A stretch of DNA of 64,000 nt from Gnomoniopsis sp. IMI 355080 (GCA_027946555.1 JAPEVC010000010.1:62001-126000), one strand, 5' to 3'. Shown: positions 23,983 to 36,511, counted from the first letter of the stretch. The notes: generated from the letters alone by a model not told the origin. Numbers and translations are program-made.

Positions 23983-24644
23983 CACAGGCTGAAGAAGAAG
24001 ACAGCGGTGAAAGCAAAAATGCTGGGGAAAAAGTTGAGAGGCGAACGGAACTGAAGACGCATCCCCAAGCGACGAGATATCCCCTTTTATCCCTCCTTGA
24101 GAAAGACTGGAGAGACTGGCCTGAGGTAGACTTCGTGATGCATTGCATGGCCGACGGCTTTCGGTGGACACACCGTGTGGGCATTGATTTTTCAGCAGCG
24201 TTGACTTTTTCTGCAAATATCCCAAGACGACGAGCAACATCAGCGGTCATGTTTACGTACCTATTTTACAGGGGGGGCGCTCAGCGAGCAGGAATTTGCA
24301 TTCGGCTGGACTCATAATAGATGGTTAGAATTGATTAAAGAATCCTTTCTTCCAAAGAAAACTGAGCTGTGTATTATTGATCTCGTAAAGTATGCTCACT
24401 CGTGGTGTAAATCTTGCTTGGACTTTACTGCAGAATAAAGCGTGGCATTTTTGCACTGTGTCGCACTGTATATAGTAATGGCGAGGCATGGGAAACCGCC
24501 CGAGACGCGCCTGCCAAAGCAACAAGTCAACCACCAACAACTTGCGAAAAACACGCCCTAGATGCCGGGCAGATGAACAAAGATGCAGGATCTCACATAA
24601 TATGTCTGTTGCAAATCGTGAAAACTTGACACGATTCAAAGACA
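23983..24644. other. Intergenic, myotubularin to APC4
   Basis: Spacer between two plus-strand genes. It should hold the myotubularin terminator and the APC4 promoter. No gene is seen. Confidence 0.6.
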
Positions 24645-27142
24645 ATGTCGGCTGAGAAGTTGAAGCTCAGTCTTTTCAGCCACAGCACTTTCCCAACACC
24701 CGTCTCAGCGACATTAATAGCAAGCTCACCCTCCCTCAACCTCGTCGCCACTGTCACAAATGACAATACCCTCGCCATCCGCCGCGCGTGCGGAGAACTC
24801 GTCTCAAGTAGTAGCGAGCGGGGCCGTTCGATCCAGGCCCTGTGCTGGAAGGCAGACGGTTTGTTGCCTCACCCCCCCTCCTCCACTATGCATCTTTAAT
24901 ATCTCGGACGCTAATCAGCACATAGGTCAATTTCTTGCTGTAGCCTGGGACGATGGCAATATAGGCCTGCTCAGTGTGGAAAATACGAAGGTCGTGCACC
25001 GCATCGCCATCAAGGACGGGGACGCCCAGCTGGCTCCAATCACGTACATTGCCTGGGCGCAAAACTTGACCGGCAAGCGCCATTTCAGCTACAATGGCGA
25101 CAAAGCCTCCAAGCTACGAGGCCTCATACAGGATGAACTGGCTTTGGATGGCGCGAGAGGGATCAGCGACCTTGTCGACCTGCCGCATGCACTCACCTTC
25201 CTGGAAATCGATACATCGCTACCCAAGATCAGCCCATTGCCCGTATCAGGCGGTACAGGCGATGACATGTTTGCATTCTCCACCAATGTATCGCTGGAGA
25301 GCGTGTTTGCGCCTCCGAGGGTCGAGGATAACGATGTAGTGGATGTCATGGTCGCCGCGACGCGCGACGGCGACGTACACCTGAGTATCTACGACTCGTT
25401 CCCCATTGGCATTTTCAAGGTTCCTATCAAGACTGGGCCAAGTCCATCCTCGAGTCAAAAGCTTGATGGGATGTTCGAGTTATGTTTGCATGCCTCGCAC
25501 CCAGAGGTCTCGACGCACGCGCTGCTCATGCGGCCAGGTGGGGAGAAGGGGAAGGCCCTGTATCTGGTGCCAATGGATTTACGGTTCGTGTCGTACTCAC
25601 CGGTGAATTTGAGTTTGTTGGCATCGAAAACGACAACGTTACAGAAACTGCTGCGGTATATGTTGCAAACACAGGCACATATTCGCAACGAGTGGCAGTC
25701 GACGAGGGAGTTGCCTCGTCGGTTCTTGAACATCGTTCAGGAGGACCTGGCAAGCATGAAGTCTGGGCCTACGGATATTTTTCAGGCATTATATCATACG
25801 GTGCTGACGGGGCATGTGTACCAGCCCGTCAGAGACTGGTTAGTTGATAGTATTGGCGACCGAGTGAGTTGACCGTCCTGACGCGACATGGCAGGATACG
25901 GCTAACAACATTGTCAGGGTCATAAACGCTGGGATAAAGCCGTTATTCCAGGACTTGAGGCCGTCCGTAACCTTATTCACGAAAATATGCTGCCTGCTAT
26001 GGAACGAGTCACCCTGATTCTCAGTCGCCTGTCCGGCATCGCCCGTTTTCACGAGGAGGACGACCAGATCGGTTTCACCAACGCTGAGATCACTCGGCTT
26101 GTCGACATCCTGTCCGCGCTGACCCTCGTCTACAATCGTGTCTTGCTTATCGTCATTGAAGAATTAGAACTGTTTCGCGTGTTCTCGTCCTGGGTGCGGA
26201 TTACCATTGACCGCGTGTCAACCAGCAATCCATCGGACGAAATCATGGAGAAAGAAGCTTTGCTAGATCCGGCAAAGATTTTGAGGTACATTGAGAGATA
26301 CCTCGTGAGAAGCCCGATGGCCACGTTCCTCGACACCGCGGGTGACTTCGGAAATACCCGGCATGACTTGGAGGACAGCACAAATGTGCTTGATGAGGTA
26401 GATGAACAGCTGAAACTTGACGATGAAGGCAAACCGTTCAGGAGAACAATACCGCAGGTAAACCTGCTCTTCAAACTTCTCGTTGACAAGGCAGGCGATA
26501 TTTTCAAGAACATCGCGGAGGCCGAGAAACGCAGTGTGCGATTTGGCCAAGCGGTTAAGCTGGATCTGGCAGGCGATGCCTCAGGCCCAGAGACTCCGGG
26601 CTCGGTCGATATGACCATGCTCTCGCTTCATAAACCTGTAAGTTGGAAGAAACGTTCGCACCTATATCTGAATATGTCGCTAAAAAAAAGCACGAAAGAA
26701 TGGCGTGGACGGCATTGTATATACTGCCGTGCTCTCCAAGGAGAGGCCTCACACAGTCAACATTTTCGAAATTAAGATCGAGATCATCAACGGCATCAGC
26801 AGTGCACCCACGGTTTCTCACGCACAATTGGACCTCGACCTCAGCCATACCGCACTACTACTCGACTTGAAATTCTTGAACGACAAGGTTCTGCTTTTAC
26901 TCTGCCAAGAGGAGGGCAGACCACCACACCTCATCTATATTCCCTTCCGGCAGGCATCCGTTACAACGCAGGATCTGGTCTTCCCAGAGGATCTATCGGC
27001 GTTCGCGCCTGTTCAGATGGAAGTCCTGAGCCCGAATGACTCGAAAGCCGGGGTCCCTGCAAGAATTGCACTTCTGGGGAAGGATCTTGCTCATTCTAAG
27101 GTGTTTGCATTGCGGGGAAATATCGAGCTTAGTGCTAGTTAG
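24645..27142 (+). CDS. APC4: Anaphase-promoting complex subunit 4
   Basis: This is a scaffold subunit of the APC/C, the ubiquitin ligase that drives mitotic exit. Exons are 24645..24858, 24926..25863, 25918..26637 and 26699..27142, giving 771 residues. The N-terminal part is the Apc4 WD40 region (NLVATVTNDNTLAIRR, ALCWKADGQFLAVAWDDGNIGLL). The long helical APC4 domain follows, with TDIFQALYHTVLTGHV, WLVDSIGDRGHKRWDKAV and GLEAVRNLIHENMLPAMERV, the region used to recognise the family. A C-terminal beta-rich part includes LDLKFLNDKVLLLLC. The third intron ends at GAAAG (26698); the nearby AG at 26690 would break the frame. Fungal APC4 sequences diverge strongly, but WD40 plus helical domain in this order is diagnostic. 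Confidence 0.9.
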
Positions 27143-27663
27143 CTTCTTGTAAAGGACACCCAACTGTCAGCAGGTCTATAGTCACTCGCACAACATATGA
27201 ATACCAAAAGTAATATGAGTGGAGATCTTGACTCGGCCATTCAATAGGCCTTCCACTCCATCTTCGTTGAAATCGATATATGGGTTCTCTTTGCTCTGGC
27301 CAGTGCTTCCCTTTCACAAGCCACTCGCCGTTTTCGTTTATGTCCATAAAGGAGGCAACACGATGGCATAATGAAACCGAACCACAAGAGCTGAGCGTTG
27401 AATATTATGGTTATTTTGGATCGTTATGATCAGTAGTCTGAGCCGCGCCTCGTTCTCTTGACGTGGTACTCTAAAGACAGCTTGTACCTGACCTCCGTCT
27501 TATGACAGACCTGCTTGCCCAAAGCATTTCAAGAGTCGGAGCGATCCAGAGTCTGTCTAACATGCCTCAGAGCCATCCAAGCAAACCCCCATAAGCAACA
27601 AGTCATGATATGTAAAATGCCTTTCCAGTTCTGTGTACCCGGAAGTCCGCTCAAGTCTCAAGA
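27143..27663. other. Intergenic, convergent 3' ends
   Basis: Between the 3' ends of APC4 (+) and the 2EXR protein (-). No gene is seen. Confidence 0.6.
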
Positions 27664-28716
27664 TTACTCAACCACAACAGGAACGGCGTGCGCACCCGCG
27701 TCCATATGCATGAGATCCCTCCTCACGCTCTCTTGTAATAGGTTCAACCTCGTGAGCTCTTGGCGCTTACCCGCCCAGTGCTTCTCGCCTTTCCAGTCAG
27801 GCTTTACGTACCCAGGACTGTGAACATTGCCATGTTCCACGGCATCTCGCTCCTTCGCCGCGTGCAAACCGAGAACTGGCCAGCTACTATGCAAATGTAC
27901 ATCCGCATCCGCAACCAGCATCATGATCCTCCAGTCCCACGGCCGCTCACTCGGCCGCTGGTTGACAAATACCACCGCCATCGCCTCTTTCACAATCCCC
28001 ACCAGCGGGCTCTGCAGCATTGCCGGCTGCACTAGACACACATAGCGGCTGTACAACGGATTCTCGTCCCGCGGCACAAACACCAGCTCGCGCAACCCCG
28101 TCATGCGCGCCCGCAGCAGAAGCAGCACGTCCACAAGAAGAGAGACGCCCATCTTGGCGGTACAAGTCCCCGCGGATCCTCCTCGTCCGGCGGGCAGCCA
28201 AAAGACAGCGTCACTGATGGCGACTTTTTGGACGCGCGCGAGCTCGGTGGGGTCGCACATCGTCAGCACGGTACGCAGCTGCGCCTCTGAGGCCATGAAG
28301 CCATCGCGCGGGCCAAAGTAGAGGATGTCGGACGGTGCGGAGAAGAAGATCTGGCTGGGATGGTGGGCGATGCCAAAGGCCGCGTGATAGTGGCGCAGGG
28401 CCTCGCGACGGGACTCGTGGCTGGCGTGGAGGTTGGCCGGGATGCGGGCTGGGGATGTGCAGCCTGCGGAGAAGGGAGAAGAGGAGGAGAGGGAGGACGG
28501 ACAGCCTAGGCCGTCGGCGCCGCATCGGATGGCAACTAGGCGTGGGCCTGGGAGGCTATATTCCCATATCTTCCATCGCAGCTCGGCGGGCAGGCGGGAG
28601 AAGAGGTGCTGCACTTGTGTGTTAGCTGTCTTGGGTAGGAAGAGAACGAATTTAGTATAGTAGGCTCGGGGACATACGAATATCCTGTCGTGCTCTGTCT
28701 GGGCAATCCGGTCCAT
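27664..28716 (-). CDS. 2EXR-domain protein
   Basis: Exons are 28716..28678 and 28608..27664, giving 327 residues. The open frame continues upstream of the ATG at 28716 but has no other ATG. The intron (GTATGT, branch GCTAAC, TGCAG) is 69 bases, phase 0 and free of stops, so an unspliced message would carry 23 extra residues. Splicing gives HLFSRLPAELRWKIWEYSLPGPRLV, the typical start of the fungal 2EXR domain (PF20150). A Ser/Pro-rich loop, NLHASHESRREALRHYHAAF and DILYFGP follow, which are also family-typical. The middle contains LLVDVLLLLRARM; the C-terminus is basic and helical. The family is much expanded in Sordariomycetes and Leotiomycetes, its function is unknown, and a relation to F-box proteins is sometimes proposed. 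Confidence 0.85.
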   Translation of the reverse strand: MDRIAQTEHDRIFVCPRAYYTKFVLFLPKTANTQVQHLFSRLPAELRWKIWEYSLPGPRLVAIRCGADGLGCPSSLSSSSPFSAGCTSPARIPANLHASHESRREALRHYHAAFGIAHHPSQIFFSAPSDILYFGPRDGFMASEAQLRTVLTMCDPTELARVQKVAISDAVFWLPAGRGGSAGTCTAKMGVSLLVDVLLLLRARMTGLRELVFVPRDENPLYSRYVCLVQPAMLQSPLVGIVKEAMAVVFVNQRPSERPWDWRIMMLVADADVHLHSSWPVLGLHAAKERDAVEHGNVHSPGYVKPDWKGEKHWAGKRQELTRLNLLQESVRRDLMHMDAGAHAVPVVVE

Positions 28717-31700
28717 CGTGTTCGTGATGCAACTCGTAAAAAAAATCCCCTCCTTCACCGGCGGCTCAGCCTGATAGCCAAACAAGAGGTGAGGTGGAGA
28801 TAGTCCTCGACGTTCTTATAGGTTCCACATCGAAGCACAAGGCCAGCTGAAGGACCGTATCCGTCTCGAAGTAAGGGCAGATGAAGACAGGGACTCCATG
28901 AGGAAGCAGATGATAAAACATGTGTACTTATACTACTGACTCGTCCAGTCCCAAGAGAAAGTACGTGGTGCCGCTGTTGCTTGAACAGAAGTCCGGGGTT
29001 GGCCACATTTGACACCCGAGACACCAAAGATCGAGGCGGTCTAGTCATGTGTTTTTCAGGGGAGTCATGTAGAGTAACAATTGACAAAAGCCAACAGGAG
29101 CGGCAACGCCGAGGTAGAGAGTACCGGAGACACCCTGCTATGCACGCCAAGGTCGATAGACTTAGAGACATCTAGAGATAGATGGGCGCGGCCGCGTGTG
29201 GCGGTCTCCAGCGTCCCGACATTTAGGGCATCGTGCTTGGGGCGGTCGAGCGGTCGTTTCCCACCGCCTGGCTATGAGTTCAGTCCTTAATTGTGAAGCA
29301 ACGCCTTGGTCTTCGTATCCGGGTCGTTGGGAACGATCCCTGTTTCCTGGTTCCCAGTGTAACAAAAAGTAGTGATAAGAGAGGGAAAAAAAGATCCATC
29401 CATGTTTGTGTTACTGTTCGGAGCAATTGGGTTGCAACGCGAAGGCCTTCGTCGAAACGCCAAACTGGTCAAATCTAGTCTGATAGTCTTCCAGCCCCCA
29501 ACACTTGCTGGAAGTTCACGGACCCGACTATATGGTACGTGGCTCATAGTTCGTAAGGAAAAAGAATCATGCCCTTCCATGACCGTGAGGTAAGGGGCGC
29601 ACAGGCAGCTGACTGACAGCTTGTCACGAGCACTTGACTTCTCAAAGAAGCAAAGCCGTCCGTCCACCAAATCGATCCTCGAAGCAGTCTGGCCTGATTG
29701 CCGGACGGCAGACAGACCAGGCCAATAGGGACCAGGTCTAGGGCAAGCGGAAAATCCGTAATTGAGAGACACTGAGATGCAACTTGCAGCAGGTATTGAA
29801 CGGAAGTTCCCATGTTTGCGTCCCCTCACTTCGTGTAACGGCTGGGAAGATAGCGCAGGATTTGCAGAAACAACGCAAGCTCCGCTCATGCGTCCAGACT
29901 TGGGTGGACAAATGGGCTGCTCAATTTCCAGCCGAGTGGTGTCTGTCGTTTGTCGGCCAGATCTTTCCGCTTGACCAGCCTCGGTGAAAATGTTGAATCA
30001 CAAATTGCAGATCCTCTTCCGGCCACTCAACTAGCTCAATGACACAACATCACACTGCAGGCTCGCTTATCTTGTCCCGTCCTGTAAGATCACCGGCACA
30101 GGTCAATTGGGTACCAAGTGACTGGGTTCGATACATTGTGCCAGACCAGAGGGTGCGGGAAAGTGTCCAAATGGGAGGCTCCGACGCTCTTTGGTTGTCT
30201 CAGCTGAGAACTCCAACGTCCAGCCCTGGCTGCTAGGTCGCTTTCTGCAACAAGCCGTCAGCGTTGACTCAAGGTCGCCAAGGCGTCGCTGGGGGTGGGA
30301 ATTGTCCAGCTTGCCAGTCGTGGGAAGTGCGCCACCACACTTGTACCCCATATGTAGTTGGCCGGTTTCCCCAGCCGGTGTCCGACACATCAAGAGTATG
30401 GCTCCGTCCCGAGCGGTCGTTGGCTCCCGCTGCGGGAAAGAGCTGATGTGGTCATGGCAGCCAGCGGGAGCCAGCACGATATGAACATGCATCCGTTCAC
30501 TCGACGCCATCCGCGATGTAGAAGAAGGGTGGGGAGGCTCAAGCCACTGCAAACTGCCATTGGCTCAGGACACTTTACATAACGTCCAGCCGGTGAACTG
30601 TCTCGTTCGTCACAGGCTGAGGCAGGGCGGTCTTGCACCATCTAATTTTTGGTCTCAACGGCCGGTTGCAGCTATTCCAACCATTCTCTCGGAGTGGACA
30701 ACCGCCACGGAGGGTGGCCCCGTCACCAAGCTTGAGAGCACATGCACGTGTTCAGCGTACCAATAGCTTCTAGTCCCGAAATTGAGCGATGGACTCATGC
30801 AAGATGGAAGATGGTGTGGATGGCGACGTTGGCTTCACGGGCTTTCCCGATCTACTTCGGGATTAAGATGCTTGTGATGCTCAAGGCGCCTGTTGTGATA
30901 CGGTGGCAGCCTCACTAAGCAGCCTCCAGGTGTTGTGTGGAGGCAAGCCACCATCCATGCCAGATACTATGTGAGTACCATACAGACAGAGTATGAGGGT
31001 GATCGGAGTCGGCCGCGGTATTCCCTCTTGTGATTGGCGCACACAGACTCCAGTGAGCCAAGCAGAGGATCGATGGCCACGGTGTCTCGGCACCCACGTC
31101 ACCCAATGCATTACTCATACACTTTCAGGCTGCACCGTGCCTGACAGCATGCCAACATTAAGCTGAGAGGCAAGATGGCGGCTCTTGGGTTGAAGGAGAA
31201 GGGGCGGGGGGGGATTGAAAAACATCCGCAAACAGAGTATGAACATCAGACAAGGAGGTGATTGGCACCACACTCCCAGACAGAACACACGTGACACACG
31301 TCCCCAATAGGTGTGGATTCATAAAGAGACAGATTGATAGATGGAACTTGGTGTACTATGTAAGAGCAGGCCCCAGGTGTACCTAGATTAGGTAGGCAGA
31401 CAGGGCTTGGCAGTCTGTGCGCCTAGTGGGTTTGCGCCCGTTCAGGGTCCAGGCAGGGGCTCATTGGCCAGGATTAAGCGCCTCCCCAATGCACACACAC
31501 CTGTCGACCCCTGGCTGGGGAGTGACCACACTCCATCATGTCTTCCACTTAAACCTCGTCTTTGCCGCGCCTACATAGTACGATCCAATCCCAATCCCTC
31601 CTCTATTCTATTTCGGTTGCCGCTGCTGCCATGCAACCGAGGCAAGGCTCGAATCTCGAACTCTAGAGGCTGGCACGACTTACCCCGGGAAAAGACGAAC

Positions 31701-32192
31701 GCCTTGCATTGCCTTTGACGTGCATGTAGGCGCCAATGACACCCGGCGGTGCCGCAACCACATTCGCCAATTTTACCATGCGGCAGGTCTCGCCCCCAGA
31801 AATAGTTCGCGACAAGCTTTTGCTATGCATCCTGCAGGTGGGATTTCTTTTGTTTGTCTGGTTTCGTAAGGTCGGCACGGCATTCGTCGAGCGCATGCCA
31901 ACCTGGTGCAAGCTCCGAGCGCTTATTTCTGAGACAACCTTCTCTCTCTTATTAGACAAGGCCAATATAATCATCGAGTCTGCCCCCATACAAGTCAAGA
32001 CGGGCGGGCTCTCCTGCATTTTGTGTTTCTCCTCGAGTGAGCGAATCCTGTTGTCTCTTTGTTTTCGGTTTCTTTTTCCTCATCTTCTTCATTGAATTAT
32101 CTATCGCCTCGCTCTGGTTTCCACTGGAAACTCTCCTTCATTTCAATCCTATTCAATCTTGATACCCACTTACACTCCATTTCCACCAAAGA
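28717..32192. other. 3.5 kb intergenic region
   Basis: No gene is supported, although there are open frames of up to 200 codons (minus 29287..29889, minus 30103..30552, plus 31736..32095). None shows a domain, a signal peptide or reasonable splice partners, and overlapping frames on the other strand are equally open. The sequence is C/T-rich just before 32193, as expected for the promoter and leader of the next gene. A split palindrome (TACCTAGATTAGGTA) occurs near 31380. Confidence 0.5.
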
Positions 32193-32966
32193 ATGGCGAC
32201 CAGCTCACTCAAGAGTTCATCCCTCATCAAGCAGGATGTCGCGTCTTCTCACTTTGAGATTGACATCAGCGATGAATATCTTCGCCGCCAGGCCAAGACA
32301 GTCAACATGATTGACGCCGCACGCATAGGCTGCACAACTCTCGCCCTTCTCGCCGGTCTGACCATCATGGGCCTGTCGGGCAACGCCATCTATGTCTACA
32401 ATTCGACGCGACTGGAAGCGGCCGGCTGGTTGTCAATATGGCCTGCCTCGTTTGATTTGCGACCAACAGTTGCCCTCGTTGCGGGCAGCAGCATTGTGAC
32501 TGTCGCCAACATTGCTGGGCTGCTCTGTAGCAAGGTGCCACATGTAAGCCCTACTGCCCTTCCGTGGTCAACAACTACGACAACGAAGCTAATTCTCCGT
32601 GATTTCTTTTCGTTTCAAATATAGATTCGCAATAATACTCCTTTCCACACGCCTATGATGTTCGCCGCGCCCTTCCTCGGTTTCGTTGCTGCCCTTGTGG
32701 CCATCATCCTCTTCTATGCCATCAACGCCTCGACCACCACCGACACCCTGCTCAGTTGGACATGCCGCTGGCAGTCCGTGTCCATGACCGCTGAGCCGCA
32801 CTTTGGGACGCTGTGTCACTCAAACTGGGCCTCTGTTGTCCTGGCTGTCGTGCTCGTGCCGTTGGAGGCTATTGCGCTGTGTGTCGCGGCCTGGCAGCTC
32901 AAGACAGAGAAACATGTGGCCAATTATGCGAGCGCGAGGAAGGGGACCCAGAGCCCTGGGGCTTGA
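32193..32966 (+). CDS. Four-transmembrane protein, unknown function
   Basis: Exons are 32193..32543 and 32625..32966 (intron GTAAGC..ATAG, phase 0), giving 230 residues. Four hydrophobic helices lie at about residues 42-66, 88-113, 128-152 and 186-210. The N-terminal 40 residues are hydrophilic (FEIDISDEYLRRQAKTVN) and probably cytoplasmic. The loop between helices 1 and 2 has an N-glycosylation-type NST, and that between helices 3 and 4 has Cys pairs (WTCRW, LCHSNW) which could form a disulphide, so both loops may face outward. The C-terminal tail is short and basic. The layout resembles small fungal MARVEL-like or SUR7-like membrane proteins, but I cannot assign it to a family. Confidence 0.8.
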
Positions 32967-34361
32967 GTGGACAAAGGGCCTCGCCAGGGTTCATGGCACG
33001 TGAACAAGCTCGAGCCGAACAGTACGTGTTTGTGTGATGTGGACGGGCAGTGCTTTGGGAAGTCTGGCGCAGGAATCTAGGAAGAGACTCGCCTTATGTT
33101 GATGACTGAATACACTCGATGGTAACCATTCAAGAGGACGGAGTTTTAGCATTTACTTTGCTGGTAGTGATTAATTTCGAGAAAGTCTGTTTCTGACCCT
33201 TACTTCTCCATGAAATCGCCTAGCCGATTGGCAAGGTGAGGTTGAGATGCAAGCCGCAATGTCGAGACACGAAATTCGAATCATTTTTTTGAGCACCATT
33301 GTGGATGAGAGGGATGAGGTACAAGATTGGTCCGTCTGCCAGCTTCCACTTATCCTTGCTCATTAACACACGATCATATTAAGATAACATACTCCTCATC
33401 GGCACAGCTGCCTCTTCACTTGTTGCTCTTAACTGATTAGGCTGAGATCTCGATGGCTTTGAGATCCAGGTTTGAACTTGTCGCCGATGAAATACTACCT
33501 CACTAAGAACCCTTGGCTTAGTAGGTTTCGTGGTTGCTTTTTCCATTCTCAAACGACGGAAGCAAATACGTCAGCGGGAAAACAGCACCAGCTCAGTTCC
33601 TTCTGTTTTGTTTGCTTGCTGGGATGGTCTTCAGACAAAATCGATTCCGACCAGTCACAATCTGCGGGTGACCCTTTATTTTACCAACCTTCTGGGAAGC
33701 GTCACACGCGTCGTCACATTGGTCAAGTTCCCAGGTAATTTCACTCACTTCCGGAACAGTGGGAGGTAGGAAGCCTGTCACGACGATATTTGTTCTATGC
33801 AATATCTTTGTACCCCTAGAGCTTGTTTCTGTGCTTTTCCTGGGAGAGCCAACGGCGCGTTCCAGATGTTGCCGGGATCATCAGTCAACTTTTGCTGATA
33901 TACAAACCATCGCAGCTACGTTACTGCTGCTGCTCGAGTCCGTTGTAACGGCGTACAAGAAAGCAGGGGCCGGTCCATGAAACGAATCACCCGATTAGAA
34001 ACAACATTCGAGCAAGCCACAACGAGGGGCATTCTCGAGGCATATTCGTGCAAGATATACACCATCCAATATCACAACACCGAGTCGGGGCCTTCAAGGG
34101 ATCGAGAGGACCGTCAAAGTGGATAATCTCGATCACGACACTCATCGTTTTGATCAAAACCACTGCACAAACAGCTATGAAAACGACCTTCCCTTGTTAC
34201 TCGTCACTTTTCAGTTGCTGCCTTGGCTGGTATTGCAAGCCACAACGCCGATCGCAAATCAACTTGCAGGTATTGGGTTCCACTGCTCGATATTAAAATC
34301 AGCTAGTCGACGACAGGAAAAAAAATTCAACATCAGACAACGAACCTAGCACTATTCCAAC
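32967..34361. other. Intergenic, tandem genes
   Basis: Between the four-helix membrane protein and the MIF-like gene. Several short open frames without features; no gene or RNA is recognised. The right end is the presumed promoter of the MIF-like gene. Confidence 0.55.
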
Positions 34362-35459
34362 ATGTCGAAAATCACCATCAACCGACACCCGTGGACACTA
34401 GCTCAGGGTCCTCCGCAGCTCGACGATCGCGTCGGACTCCCACGCCCTGGTACTCGCCAACCCACCGCTGACTTCAACAAGCCGGCGGCCAAGACCCTGG
34501 GCCGGGCCGAGCTGGCCAGGCGAAAGAACGAGGTCTTTGAGGAGGCTTTCGCGATGCGTGGTGGCTGCCAACCTCTACGCGAGAGGATACGAGGCGATTC
34601 GATCGTGCTGTTGGAACTGAAGACGAACGTTATTATTGGTGATGAATTCATCTTCATCACCGAGCTGAGCGCTAAGCTCGCCGAGCTATATCAACGGCCT
34701 CTCTCGTGAGTATTCAGCCCCTCTCGCCATTGCTGGGCGTCGTACGAAATTTCCTGACCTCTAACGCGTTGTTAGTGCGATCGCCGTTCACGTACAACAC
34801 TCGCAGTGCATCTTCTTCGCAGGAACTTTCGAGCCAGCCTACACCGTCACCGTCTCTGCGCTGCCGTCGTACCTTTTGCCCGTTATGAACGGGCGGAACG
34901 CGTACGTGCTGTCGGAGCATCTCGAGGAGGCATTGGGCGTCCCACAACAACGAGGGTTCATCTCCTTTGTCCCAATACCAGAGGAGAATCTCGCATGTAA
35001 CGGCAAGACCGTTGCGGCAGCTCTTGATGACGCATGGGAGGATCCACTTGGTTACACTATGGGTGTGATCGAAGAGGACAAGTCAGCGAGTTTTGGCTCG
35101 CAGAGGAGAAGACTAAGTGTGAAGGTGAGTTCTCGTTTAGTCGCAGAAGGAGCGCCTGCGGGACCATGGCGTCTCATCAAATAAACAGCCATTTCTTGGG
35201 GACGGAGAAATAGTCTCCGTCGCCTGAGGGTAGTGAAACATACACTGACGGTAGCAACTAGTCGTTGGCAAATATCCGAACTCCATCAGCCGCTGCTGCT
35301 TACGAAATGACGCCGCCTACCAGTGCCGAAGACAACGTCCCAATGGGCGAAGTGAAGCCTGTCAAGGCTGCCAAACGCCGCAAAAGCTTTGTGGCAGGCT
35401 TATTTGGACGATCCCATGGAAGGAAAGAAAATGAGAAGCAGGCAGCCGAGGACTTCTGA
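34362..35459 (+). CDS. MIF-like tautomerase-fold protein with N-terminal extension
   Basis: This resembles macrophage migration inhibitory factor (PF01187). Exons are 34362..34705, 34776..35124 and 35262..35459, giving 296 residues. Residues about 83-200 form the MIF domain: LKTNVIIGDEFIFITELSAKLAELY, then AIAVHVQHSQCIFFAGTFEPAY, VSALPSYLLPVMNGRNAYVLSEHL, LGVPQQRGFISF and PIPEENLACNG. In animal MIF the catalytic base is the N-terminal proline. Here the domain follows 80 extra residues, and the aligned position (about Val82) is not proline, so the classical tautomerase mechanism is unlikely. The N-terminal extension is Pro/Arg-rich; the C-terminal 65 residues are basic (AAKRRKSFVAGLFGRSHGRK) and may be a nuclear or membrane-binding signal. 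Function in fungi is unclear. Confidence 0.85.
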
Positions 35460-35997
35460 GCAGCGACGAATTCGTGGCGATCACAGTGCGTAGTGCGCGT
35501 TTTGTATGTGGACATGATTTTCTGCAGCGTTGTGAGCGCAAATGAGACATCGGTACGGCTTGAACGGTTCACGCCGGGGCACATGACAGGACAGTCCTGC
35601 TCTGGCAAAAATCTCTGGATCGGTACGCGATAGTGGATGGAATACTGCTGGACGTGCACCAAGAATGATGCGAGAGACAGTATTAGAGGCTCGCTTGAGC
35701 AAAGTTTAGTTATGCAGTAACGAAGACATAGATTGGATGACTGCAAAGATCTCGAATTCCAAGGTAAGACTCAAAGCTACGGTCGGTCAATCATTGATCA
35801 TCACTCGAGACACTCGTGGGGGGGGGGGCAAGCTTTCGTCTTGTACGGCTGAGAAGTACATAGGTAGGTGAGAGTCCACCATTAAACACGCTGTGCAAGG
35901 TGCCGAGTAAGCGAGAAGCAGCGCGATATTCATGGAGATCTTCCGGATGCAGAGGTGGTGATCGTGATGCAAGGTCGACTTTGTTTGGTGGTAGGCG
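35460..35997. other. Intergenic
   Basis: 3' flank of the MIF-like gene. A run of 11 G occurs at about 35818-35828. No gene is seen. Confidence 0.55.
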
Positions 35998-36511
35998 TCA
36001 GGGCCGATAAACATTGGCAAAGTGAAGGGTCTCGACCCTAACCCGCCCCTTGCCCTTGACTTCAGCACGCTCACCAGTCGAAATGACGACTCTCAAATTG
36101 CACGCATTACCACCATCCAACACGTGCAATACTGGCTCACAGCTCATCTTTGCTTCGAACTCATAATTTCCCATAGGTTGATTTTTTTTCGTAGGAATCA
36201 ATTGGCCTCGCTTTGTTCTCCGGTTCGCCGCGCTGGTAGTTATCAAAACCAAGTATCGCACCGTCGCATCCACAGCTCGTCCCACCTCGCCCCAAGTACA
36301 ACACGCCTCGATCTCATCGGAACGACCGTGGAGTCTGGCCGAGCTGACCATAACCACGCCATCTTCACCTGATTCCGAGAGGAAGCTGCATAGGACCAGC
36401 CGGTTGGTAGCCACAAAGATTGTCCGAAGGGGAGACTGCATGCTTACCCAGGTAGGGCTTACCACAGGCACTCACCTGGGCAGATCTACTTATCACAATG
36501 TAGTCAGCCAT
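35998..36511 (-). CDS. Possible small hypothetical gene
   Basis: This is a doubtful gene. A 146-codon open frame (36435..35998) ends at TGA. It can be joined in phase to a 12-codon exon with ATG at 36511 (36511..36476) through a GTGAGT..GCAG intron of only 40 bases, below the usual fungal minimum. The translation reads plausibly (LVLCSFLSESGEDGVVMVSSARLHG, CEPVLHVLDGGNACNLRVVIS) and third positions look mildly coding. No domain, signal peptide or family is recognised, and the opposite strand is also open for 116 codons. It could equally be chance. Confidence 0.3.

Noticed and set aside
28717..28785. Upstream extension of the 2EXR frame to 28785
   Set aside because: The codon at 28785 is TTG; the first in-frame ATG is at 28716.
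29287..29889. 200-codon minus-strand open frame
   Set aside because: No domain, no signal peptide and irregular composition; it lies in a GC-balanced spacer where overlapping frames on both strands are also open.
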